From positions 32,720 through 73,673 of the forward strand of contig CAKKTI010000062.1 of NCBI GenBank assembly GCA_920105805.1: DNA of 40,954 bases. The letters are read 5' to 3'. Under the pieces are notes generated by a model. That model did no database searches. It was not told where the DNA came from and saw only the letters and a list, made by a program, of their open reading frames with translations. Of this stretch, positions 24,524 through 34,177 are shown one piece after another. The DNA is from Condylostoma magnum (lineage: Eukaryota; Ciliophora; Heterotrichea; Heterotrichida; Condylostomatidae). Made by a program: the position numbers and the translations under genes. How positions within the stretch are numbered: position 1 is the stretch's first letter; the number at the start of each line of letters is the position of its first letter.

Positions 24524-25993
24524 CTAAATTTCCCATACTATTACTTTATGATTTTCTCCACCTGACACTACTAGTTATTCACTTCTTGAAATGCAAACTG
24601 AGAATATATTAGAACCGTGTTGGCCAATGATTCTGTTTCTGGATGGGTTTCATAAGTCCCATAATCTTACGTTCTTATCATATCCACCTGATACTACTAT
24701 TTATTCACTTCTGGAAATGCATACTAATTATACATAAGAATCATGTTGACCAATGATTCTGTTTTTGGATGAGTTTTATAAGTCCCATACCATTACCTTC
24801 ATATCACTTCCGCCTGATACTACTATTTATTCACTTCTTGAAACACAAATTGATTCTACACTCAAATAATGTTGACCGATGATTCTGTTACTAGATGGAT
24901 TTTATAAGTCCCATAATCTTACTTTATTATCTCTTCCACCTGATATTATGAGTTATTCACTTCTTGAAATCCAAACTGAACACACAGTATTATCATGTTG
25001 ACCAATGATTCTGTTTCTGGATGGGTTTTGTTAATCCCATACAATTACTTTACCATCAAATCCACCTGATACTATAAGTTATTCACTTCTTGAAATGCAA
25101 ACGGATCCTACACCATCATCATGCTAACCAATGATTCTGTTTTTAGATGGGTTTTATATGTCTCATACTCTTACTTGCTTATCCCTTCCACCAGATACTA
25201 TTAATTATCCACTTCCTGAAATGCAAACAGAGTATACAGTATCATCATGTTGACCAATGGTTTTATTTTTGGATGGGTTTTATAAGTCCCAAACTCTTAC
25301 TTTATGATCACTTCCACCTGATATTATGAGTTATTCACTTCTTGAAATGCAAACTGATTATGCCCAATCATCATGTTAACCAATTATTCTTTATTTCCAC
25401 TTTTGCTATTAGAATTATTTTTGCTGTAATTCTAGTTGTCTTGCTTAGTATCTTATGTATTCTCCAGCTTTCTCTACAGCTCTCACTGGATTAACTCTTG
25501 AACATCTCATAATCCATTTTAAACTTCTATTAACTTGCAATTTCTAATCTGTTCTGACAAAAACAAGCTGTCATGATATTTCTCCATAAGTTTTAAGTCT
25601 TACTCTCATCAAATCATGAGGATTGACTTTTTATATGATTTATTTGGCTTAATCACTTGATTTGACCAAAGCATCCAAATATTTCAGATATCTGGCTTTA
25701 ATCTCATACCCTCTTATAAATTCATGAATAAAGGTGTCTATAGTAGATTAGCAATTTATTGTGAACAGTTGGCAAATTGTAAATGTTCTTCTAAGCTTTG
25801 TCCCTGGATTAAATCATTTCAGATTCTTCCATAGAGCTATAAAGTTGTCTTTAGTAAAGAGTTGACCCTTTAGAATACTTTTAGCTTCGTTTATATCAGG
25901 TCATCCCATACGCTGCTAATTTGCCTGATAGTATTATTTTAAACTGGCTCCAGCAACCAGGTTGCTGACGATTGGTCCAATACAGTTTTCCAT
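24524..25993 (-). CDS. WD40 seven-blade protein, left arm of an inverted duplication
   Basis: 489 residues from ATG 25993. Residues 1-190 are the family N-terminal domain: MENCIGPIVSNL, FIHEFIRGYEIKARYL, KSSDQAKQIIQ, YGEISWQLVFVRTDQ and NPVRAVEKAGEYIR. A Gln-rich linker comes next, then seven blades with ISRSEQ and RVWDLQNPSRNRIIGQHD. It ends VWEI then TAG; four codons later there is TGA. It is nearly identical to, and the same length as, the plus-strand gene at 28792-30261. Its start codon is 39 bases from the divergent membrane-protein gene at 26033, so the two probably share a promoter. TGA replaces TGG at some Trp sites (EISWQL). Confidence 0.87.
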
Positions 25994-26032
25994 TTTTATA
26001 TAAATTTTTTACTATAATTATATCGTGTAGAA
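25994..26032. promoter_or_regulatory. Very short bidirectional promoter of a WD40/membrane-protein module
   Basis: Only 39 AT-rich bases separate the two diverging start codons. The same arrangement is seen at 8803-8816 (14 bases), 10727-10818 (92), 23240-23280 (41) and 28705-28791 (87). Both transcripts must start within or beside it, so 5' untranslated regions have to be tiny. Transcription starts are inferred, not seen. Confidence 0.5.
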
Positions 26033-28288
26033 ATGATTTTATATAACTTCTACTTTATTCTGGGTATTAGAGGAATTATATTCATTCTAACCTTAAAGAT
26101 GCAATTGAAAAGCAGTTCTATATACTAAAAGCTTATATGGAAACATGGCTTTGTCTATATTATTGGTTGTCTTTTAGTGATTATATGCTAAAAGTTGTAA
26201 ATTATACAACCTAACATATTCTCCAGCATTACTGTACTAGAATATAGTATATCTCTCAAAGCAAAGAGCTTTACTCCTACAAACAAGAATTGTTGCATTA
26301 TGTTCCTTGATACTATATTAATGTTCTAAATTGTTGGTATTTATTAACTAGCGTATTTCTCTTGCTATATTTCATAATACCTTGATTCTCTTTCAATATA
26401 TTCTCTATTAACTGACCTAAATTTTTCTATAATTTTAACTTATCCATCACTCTTATTATTTATTTATATGTAGTAGTTCCTTGCGAAATATCATCGTATT
26501 CAGTACATATATGTATGGTATATATCACTACTGCCCATAATTTCCTCATTTAAGAGTATATAGTGCTTGACTAATAGGCTTTTCTTATAGAGTAAGATCT
26601 TACTAGTATTCATTAATTGTAGAGCATATGTTGATCTCGTGTGATATGTAATGTTTTAAGTATGATAAGGGAATAAGGCTATCTAAATGTCCTTTTATTA
26701 AGTTAAACTTGTGTAGTATTATCCCAAGGTATTGAATATATCTTCATTAAGAAATAAACACTTGGTGAAATTACTAAATTTATTAATGACTAAGAAATTT
26801 TGTAAGCATTGTCTTTGAGATTAATTCTATAAAACTAATAAGCATACTTAACATGCACAATCACTGAAATGTATGAGGCTGTTAGATAATTAGCTTATAT
26901 GTATATTATGTTCCTCGTATTTCTCTTTAGTAAAATTTCAGTGTATAAACACAATTAAATCTTTTAAACTGGTAAATTCTGCCTTGGTTCCTTATACCTA
27001 TGATTTACTAACCCCTTTAAGTATATATCAGTTTTAACTATAGTTTTCCTACCACCTGCTATTGCATTTAAACAATTTGGTAATATGAAAGTATATAAAA
27101 TTATAAATAATTGTTTGTATTCTTAGCTTCAAAAGCCATATAATTCTTATCTAATACCATTTTATTAACAAATTGATGAAAGCTTCTGTTCCACCTCTTC
27201 TAATTAACTATAATTATTCTAACCCAGCTATCAATATATTTTAGGCTTTCTTTAATCCAATTTCTCTAATCATTTAGTTATTCATTTTCCAACTAATTGA
27301 AATACTTATATATCAGTAGTGCTATTAGTATCTAATTCTCCTCTTAGATAATCACTATGCTGTTTTGAAGCTTAACGTAGTTAGAAGATTGTAGGTTCTT
27401 TTGATACTTCTAATTACTATGATTGATTTGTTATTATTTATTTTAATATCCAGGAATTTAAGTCATTTAATGTTAATTAAATCTAGATATTTTAAACCTT
27501 TTCAACTATAAGTTTCTTCTTTATTTTTAGAAAATTTTAACTGTACTCAGGAATTTTAAATATTTTGTAATAGATTACTGAGGATACTTGCTATATTAAA
27601 GAGCTATCAATACGGAAATTATTTATTATTTATTTCATAGCCTGTAAGTTATATGATTAGATTTATGTTTACATTAATTTATACCAAACGATACTAATAA
27701 GTCTGCTTTATAACATATTAGGAGGTGAAGCAACCATTAGCACTAGTTTATACTGATTTTAAGAGCTATATTTTATATCCTATCAATTAGCACTTAAAAA
27801 TAAATCTGATTCTAAAATAAGACTTACTAGTAGAAGGGACTTAGTTATTTTAGGGTAGTCATGAGGCTTGAATGTTTTACTCATGCCAATTACTTATATT
27901 ATCATACTTACATAGTACAACATTTGTCTTATTTTTTAATGTGCAAATTTATTAAACTGTAGAATTACATTGTCCAGTAACTAGAATTTTTAAATCTGCA
28001 TTATCTTCTATGTTTTATGCTAAAATTTCCTTGGTTATCGAATGCATACTAATGCAAACTAATAGTTTAATATGCCTTATATTATCCTCTAGATGAGATT
28101 AACTCCTCTTTAAAATATAGATTGATTATATACAACCATTAATTATTCTAGTGATTTCACCAATAAGACAAGCATATACTATACAATTTGTAAAAAATAG
28201 TAAAATCTTACTCTAAAAGTAAGTTAAACCAAAAGAGCAAGTAATAGATAGTGGTTATATGTACGATAAGAACATTCACGGAATATGA
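26033..28288 (+). CDS. Large hydrophobic multi-pass membrane protein, partner gene of a WD40 module
   Basis: One frame of 751 residues runs from ATG 26033 to TGA-TAA at 28286-28291. The start reads MILYNFYFILGIRG; hydrophobic segments recur through the protein, such as VYIIGCLLVIIC near 45, LLLFIYMQQ near 140 and LLILLITMIDLLLFILIS near 465. Stop-like codons are about 5 percent of the first 200 codons, as in firm genes. A denser patch around 26642-26740 may hide an intron or an end of a shorter gene. The N-terminus also occurs as copies at 28330-28704 and 20400-20905. Shorter relatives lie at 10819, 23281 and 7876. The family is not recognised; a transporter or receptor role is possible but unproven. 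Confidence 0.6.
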
Positions 28289-28329
28289 TAAATGCTATAA
28301 CTAATGAAAAGGATAATAAGAAGAAATTG

Positions 28330-28704
28330 ATGGAATATGTATTGGGAGATAATCAGGGTGTTATAAAATACAACAAGAGAAATATGCTTGTTAATGAATA
28401 CCAACAATTTAGTACATTAATATAGTATCAAGGAACATAATGCAACAATTCTTGTTTGTAGGAGTAAAGCTCTTTGCTTTGAGAGATATACTATATTCTA
28501 GTACAGCAATACTGGAGAGTATGTTAGGTTGTATAATGTACAACTTTTAGCATATAATCACTAAAAGACAACAAATAATATAGACAAAGCCATGCTTCCA
28601 TATAAGCTTTTAGTATATAGAACTGCTTTCAATCACATCTTTAAGGTTAGAATGAATATAATTCCTCTAATACCCAGAATAAAGTAGAAGTTATACAATA
28701 TCAT
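28330..28704 (-). pseudogene. Truncated copy of the module membrane-protein gene
   Basis: From ATG at 28704 the minus strand copies the first 120 or so codons of the gene at 26033, then diverges close to the 3' end of that gene. One base is missing shortly after the LTLKM motif, which shifts the frame, and the remaining three-quarters of the gene is absent. It keeps the head-to-head layout with the WD40 gene at 28792 (87 bases between), so it is the right-arm remnant of the duplicated module. Confidence 0.75.
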
Positions 28705-28791
28705 TTCTACACGATACAATTATAGTGAATACAACTTCATACTAAATATCAATAAACTTTAAAAGTCTGTGTAAACAATTTTATATAAAAA

Positions 28792-30261
28792 ATGGAAAAC
28801 TGTATTAAATCAATCGTTAGCAGCCTGGCTACTGGAGCCAATTTCTAAAAGTACTACCAAGCAAATCAGCAAGGATGGCCTAATCTAAGCGAAGTTAAAA
28901 GTATTCTAAAGGGTTAACTCTTTACTAAAGACAACTTTATAGCTCTATGAAAGAATCTAGAAAGAAATGGTCCAAGCACCAAACTTAGAAGAACATATAC
29001 AATTTGCCAACTGTTCACAATAAATTGCTAATCTACTATAGACACCTTTATTCACGAATTTATAAGAGGGTATGAAATTAAAGCCAGATATCTGAAATAT
29101 TTAGATGCTTTGGTCAAATCAAGTGATTAAGCCAAAGAAATCATATAAAGAGTCAATTCTCATAATTTGATGAGAGTAAGACTTAAAACTTATGGAGAAA
29201 TATCATGACAGCTTGTTTTTGTCAGAACAGATTAGAAAGAACAAGTTAATAGAAGCTTAGAATGGATTATGAGATGTTCAAGAGTTAATCCAGTGAGAGC
29301 TGTAGAGAAAGCTGGGGAGTATATAAGATACTAAGCAAGACAACTAGAATTATAGCAAAAGTAATTCTAATAAAAGGAACAAAAGTGGAAATAAGGAATC
29401 ATTGGTCAACATGACAATGAGATAAACTCAGTTTGCATTTCAAGAAGTGAATAACTTATAATATCAGGTGGAAGTGATAAAAAAGTAAGAGTATGGGACG
29501 TATAAAACCCATTCAGAAACAGAATCATTGGGCAACATGATGATACTGTATACTCTGTTTGCATTTCAAGAAGTGAATAATTAATAGTATCTGGTGGAAG
29601 GGATAAGCAAGTAAGAGTATGGGACTTATAAAACCCATCTAAAAACATAATAATTGGCTAGCATGACGATACTGTATACTCTGTTTGCATTTCAAGAAGT
29701 GAATAACTCATAATATCAAGTGGATAGGATAAGCATGTAATAGTATGGGACTTATAAAACCCCTCTAGAAACAGAATAATTGGTAAACATGACAATAGTG
29801 TATTATCAGTTTGCATTTCAAGAAGTGAATAACTCATAATATCAGGTGGATAGGATAAGCATGTAATAGTATGAGACTTATAAAACCCATCTAGAAACAG
29901 AATAATCGGTCAACATGATAATAGTGTAAGATCAGTTTGTATTTCAAGAAGTGAATAACTCATAATATCAGGTGGATAGGATAATAAAATAAGAGCATGG
30001 GACTTACAAGATCCATCCAGAAACAGAATAATCGGTTAACATGATTATTAGGTAGAATCAGTCTGCATTTCAAGAAGTGAATTAATAGTCATATCTGGTG
30101 GATATGATAATAAAGTGAGAGTATGGGACTTATAAAATCCATCCAGAAACAGAATCATTGGTCAACATGATACTTGAGTAACATTAGTCTGCATTTCAAG
30201 AAGTGAGTAACTCATAATATCAGGTGGAAATGATAAGCTAGTAAGGGTATGGGAAATTTAG
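28792..30261 (+). CDS. WD40 seven-blade protein, right arm of an inverted duplication
   Basis: 489 residues starting MENCIKSIVSSLATGANF. The N-terminal domain spans residues 1-190 with the same motifs as its left-arm twin (FIHEFIRGYEIKARYL, YGEISWQLVF, NPVRAVEKAGEYIR), then a Gln-rich linker and seven blades. Between blades the residues just after GQH vary (DNEIN, DDTVY, DNSVL, DNSVR, DTWVT), as do those after SGG, while the rest is nearly invariant. It ends VWEI then TAG, with TGA four codons further. The divergent partner on its left is truncated, so this copy may use a bidirectional promoter that now drives only one intact gene. Confidence 0.87.
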
Positions 30262-30439
30262 TTAGATCATTTTTGAATTCTAATGCAGTATATTTAAATC
30301 ATTGTTTACGCAATATAAGCTGGTTTATCAACTTCTAGTTTTCTCTATATATCAATGCATTATTTAAATATTTTGAATGCCCAATAAGTGATGTTATTTT
30401 TCTGTCATTATTCAACCTCTATGTGTCTTTGTAATAGAT

Positions 30440-30890
30440 ATAGTGATTCTATTATAGAGGTATCCTAATAGCAATCATCATATGTAGGAAAAGCATTATC
30501 ATCCTTATTGGAATCATGTGCAACAAGTATTATCTCCTGTTCGAGTAATGCTAAAACGATTTAGGGAAATCCAATGAGAAAGGATGAAGTTATTTTATTG
30601 TTCATTGCTAGATAAGAAATTAAGGTTATGGAATTTAAATGATTCGAACAAATATAGAATAATTGTAAAGCACAATGATAATGTAAGTATTCACCTCTAA
30701 AAGTGGAAAGCTCGTAACACGGGGAGAGTTTAATGTATTATTATCAAGTTATCAATTCATTATTGGGGATGAGATTGGAAATTAAGATCATGGAACCTAT
30801 AAAACAATTGGAGAGCATGGTTTTATATGATAAATAGGTATTTCTTAAAGTGAATAGTGCGTTACTAGGGAAGGAGATAAATTAATTTGA
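30440..30890 (+). pseudogene. Decayed WD40 blades
   Basis: Scattered blade remnants in different plus-strand frames are visible, for example KKLRLWNLNDSNKYRIIVKH near 30610-30670 and GISQSEQCVTREGDK near 30835-30880. Spacing between them is irregular and the conserved Trp and Ser motifs are eroded. They most resemble the blades of the gene at 18553. They are remains of a further WD40 gene copy. Confidence 0.6.
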
Positions 30891-31189
30891 GTAACATTAT
30901 TTAAGCTTTATTAGATTAAAAATAAACAATCTATATGAATACTTAGTATATAATATTCAATTATATAATTATTGTATGACCCATTTACAGTAAAACTTTT
31001 AAGTCTTGGAAAAAACAATAGTCTTTTAAATCAACAAAAGGATAATTATAAGACATATATCAAAACTCTTATTACATATAAAGCTTAACACATTTTCAAT
31101 AATTGTTTTTGTTACTTTTAATACTAAATTAATAAGTTCGGGGAGTAGTAATCATAAAATTCAGAATAAATAGTAATAAAATCTTAACT

Positions 31190-31590
31190 GACATTAAATT
31201 ATCAAGAATTGCTAGTCTGATTAAGCAGAATTTCAGTAGTTATAAAATAGCATCAGAAGTTAATATCAAAGAAAGCTTATAAAACTACAGAATAATCATT
31301 TTAATATATAAAAAATTTAGCAGCATACAGGAAAAAGCAATCTTCGTGTTTAGTACTTTAAATACCTTGATTAAGTTAATCGAATTTTATAAAAAGAATG
31401 ATAATATTTAATCCAAATAAACATAATAAGAATTACTAGGAATTTATAAAACTATATAATTCATTGTAAATTTCAGCAAGTAATTACATCTCCTAAGAAT
31501 CATTAAAATCAGAAACAAAGATCATAGTAGATCAAGTATAAAATCAAAAGCGAGTAATTTATTGCTGGTGATGATATACATATTAACTTA
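31190..31590 (+). pseudogene. Decayed 5' part of a WD40-module gene
   Basis: DNA here aligns with 18620-19085, including a shared stretch around TACTTTAAATACCTTGATTA and the end of the first blade (AAAGCGAGTAATTTAT). Indels break the frame and the copy stops in the first blade, just before the LSM7 gene. The order blades first, N-terminal domain second, relative to 30440-30890, means these are two separate remnants or a rearranged one. Confidence 0.65.
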
Positions 31591-31626
31591 TTAAAGCAGC
31601 TTTATTAGTAATATATCTTAAAACAA

Positions 31627-31878
31627 ATGTCAGAAATACCTAGAAATAGCATAATAAACTTAGAATCATTTCTAAATTAGAAAATAAGAGTTAAGCTTAT
31701 TGGAAACAGAGAGATTTGTGGGGTTTTAAAATCTTACGATAAAATTCCAAACATTGTTCTTGACGACACATAAGAATACGGAAATGAGACGAGAACTTTA
31801 GGAATTGCTATAATAAGAGGCCCAATGATAGTAAGTATAATGCCAGATGATCTAACAGAAGTTGAAAGTCCATTTTAA
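31627..31878 (+). CDS. LSM7: LSM7-like Sm-fold protein (U6 snRNA and mRNA decay complexes)
   Basis: 83 residues. The Sm1 motif is RVKLIGNREICGVLKSYD with KIPNIVLDD, and Sm2 is IRGPMIVSIMPD. The insert between them (EYGNETRTLGIA) and the tail (ESPF) fit LSM7 better than other LSM proteins. LSM7 is a subunit of the LSM1-7 ring in cytoplasmic mRNA decay and of the LSM2-8 ring on U6 snRNA. It ends at TAA exactly where LSM7 proteins normally end; reading on gives a tail of about 40 residues up to TGA at 31998. Its stop overlaps the stop of the converging gene. It is slightly shorter than typical LSM7 (about 100 residues), mainly at the N-terminus. Confidence 0.9.
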
Positions 31879-32237
31879 GTATAATTTGCTAGTTTAGACT
31901 CGAAATTAACTGCTTCTATGTCCTTGATTGTCTTCTTCACACATAAATCCATGCAATCATTCTCATTTAAGTTCTTACTGCAATTTTAAATACATGTATG
32001 AAAGCCTTGTAAAGTGTTTTTAAATAGTTTTTCTACTTCACTAAAAAAATCAGAGTAATTTTCATTACATTGCTTTAAACAGTCTTCGTTCATTTTAAAG
32101 TTCTAATAGCATTCTAAAGAGCATTAGAAGTTTCTTAGTTTTACTTATCTTATTACATTTCAAAGCCTAGTTTCAAATAATTTCTCATAAGCTTAGTCTA
32201 GTTTTTATTCCTTTTTAGTAATATCAGGGAACTCCAT
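31875..32237 (-). CDS. FAM136A-like protein with twin CX3C motifs
   Basis: 120 residues. Four Cys pairs with three residues between lie in order: CSLEC, CLKQC, CIQNC, CMDLC, embedded in charged helices. This pattern and length match the FAM136A (DUF842) family, small proteins linked to the mitochondrial intermembrane space. The frame has no TGA end for hundreds of bases, so TAA at 31875-31877 is the likely stop; that TAA shares the TTAA palindrome with the LSM7 stop. A GTAAG..AG stretch of 17 nt after the third pair could be an intron ending the protein early, but that would remove the conserved fourth pair. Confidence 0.78.
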
Positions 32238-32825
32238 ATTTTTGTGTATTTATAAGTGGTTTGTGTATTTGCATTAAAGATATGATAATTTGTATGTAAT
32301 TTAAGTATTATAGTTTCCAATATATGCTGAGTATTTTTGATAGTACAAGTGCTTATTTTATCAAAGAGATGATAGCACTAAATTAAAACATAGTTTAAGT
32401 ACTTATATAAAATTACTCATAATATCTTAGGAATACTCAATTGTAAATGTTTTAGATTAAACTTAATGCTATTTCAATTCATCAATTTTATAGTATGCTA
32501 TATTATCAATAATCAATAACATTTAACAAAAAATATAACTTAAATAAATCTAATATCATTGTGTAATCAGTTGTATCTATATTATTCAAGATTTGCCTTT
32601 TGTACATTTCTAGGCTTCTTGCTCTTATAATAAAGCAATACTTCAAAGCTAAAACAAGTTAAAATTACTTGAGATAACCTACAAAGGATAATACAATTTG
32701 ACCACAATCCTAATTCTTTTATATTCCACATTAATCAAATTTCCTAATACAAGGCTCAATTTTAGCATATTCAGTTTGGTTTATCAATATTATAGCAAAA
32801 TCAAATACCATTATTTTCTAAAAAA
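32238..32825. other. Spacer between two minus-strand genes
   Basis: Very AT-rich. A possible minus-strand start at 32768 opens a frame reading MLKLSLVLGNLINVEYKR, but it has no conserved motif and many stop-like codons further on, so I do not call it. The zinc-finger frame stays open to TGA at 32784. Nothing else was recognised. Confidence 0.45.
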
Positions 32826-33992
32826 CTAATTTAACCTAACTCTATTTTCAACAGCGCAGGCTTGTAAGTGCTTCTTCAAATTATACTTATTATACAAAAT
32901 CTTCTCACATATAAAGCACTACTTCCTAGTTGACTTCTCATGGACTTAATTAACGTGAAATTTCAGCGCATGTTTATGCTAAAACCACTTTGAGCAAAGT
33001 TCACATTAAATTGACTTTCTATCTTAATGGTGAATCTTCCCAATATGCTGTTTCATTCCTTTATATGTTTTAAAGGGTGTTAAACATATCGAACACTCAA
33101 ATGAATCAATTTTGTGGGTCAATTGTCTACTATTTCTTTTTGACGTATCCTATTTTTTTACGGCTATAGAAGTAGGGGTACTTTATTGGGCTGAATCTGA
33201 GTTTTAAACTATCCTAATTACGACTGATTATTCAACGGGGATTAGATTAGAATTTTAGTGCTTCTCAAGTACTTAATTAGTGATGAAGCTCTAGCTACAT
33301 TTTTCACACTAAAAGAGGTAGTTATTTTGATTGTTGTAGTTTAAAATTAGCTCTCTAGGCAGACTAGAAATTTTAACCATATAGTTGTCCATTTATTCCA
33401 AGAATTACGTCATACAGTAATTGAGAACTTTTTTTAAAAAGTAAGACAATTTTAATCAATTTAATACCAAAAGAAGTGGGGATTGCAGGGCTTAGTTGAT
33501 TAAATACATCTTAAATGATTATAAAAGCTAACTTTATGCATTCTATGATGTAATTTACCGAAGAATTGCTTAGAAATTTTGCCTAAGGCGGAAGAGTTAT
33601 CAATAAGTTTAATTATATAGTCTATTTAATAAGTAATTAGATTTTATTAAGGGTGAACTTTAGGAGAATACTAAATAATTTATGTTATTCAAAAATCCTT
33701 TAGCCAAATCTTACTATGAAGCCTCTCTTCGCATTTTTATTAGATAATTAAAGAAATAGTCAAATGGGTTTGTATAAATATTTTTAATCTTAGATGTCAA
33801 CTAATAAGAAATTATCAGAGGTTAAATTCAATTTTATTAATGGCCAAAGTAATTTCATATGCACCCATTTAATCGTTTTTATTATAATGGACTAATGCTA
33901 AATTAGCTTTAGATATATTTTAAGTCATTCTCCATAATTAAAGCAGATAGATTAGAGTAATTTTCCTGAATATTAAGATAAACATCTAGCAT
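32826..33992 (-). CDS. C2H2 zinc-finger protein
   Basis: About 388 residues from ATG 33992 to TAG 32826 (TGA at 32784 if read through). The first 210 residues are helical and Gln/Leu-rich without a known domain. Zinc-finger-like units follow: a partial one (CEKCSQSF with a single His), then FECSICLTPFKTYKG ending in QHIGKIH, then IQCELCSKWFQHKHALKFH, then KQCFICEKILYNKYN with HLQAC. A Ser/Thr/Gln linker separates the first unit from the others. Such proteins normally bind DNA or RNA in the nucleus. A shorter start at 33734 (MRREASQQD) is possible. The finger region is firm and the start less so. Confidence 0.78.
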
Positions 33993-34177
33993 TTATTATA
34001 AGTGTTAGAAATATAAATTAATAAATCATAGGCATGATTTTAATATCTTTTTCGCTTACTCTTTACTATAAACAAATAACTAACAATTACCTGAAAAACT
34101 TATGTTTAATAGTCTAAATTTGTTATATCTAACTTACTAGATATTAATAATTAGCTCTCCTCCTCTATGTTTCTCTA

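Larger units (their letters stand above)
24524..26440. repeat. Left arm of a large inverted repeat
   Basis: This arm contains a whole WD40 gene, the short divergent promoter and the first 135 or so codons of the membrane-protein gene. The same sequence recurs in reverse orientation at about 28330-30261, with strong similarity including non-coding positions. The boundary near 26440 is approximate. Confidence 0.8.
28330..30261. repeat. Right arm of a large inverted repeat
   Basis: Reverse-orientation copy of about 24524-26440, carrying a full WD40 gene and the 5' part of the membrane-protein gene. About 1.9 kb of the rest of the membrane-protein gene forms the loop between the arms. The arms differ at scattered positions and by small indels, so the duplication is recent but not brand new. 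Confidence 0.8.

Noticed and set aside
31930-31990. GTAAG..AG 17-nt stretch in the FAM136A-like gene as an intron followed by TGA
   Set aside because: Removing it would delete the fourth CX3C pair that the family conserves.
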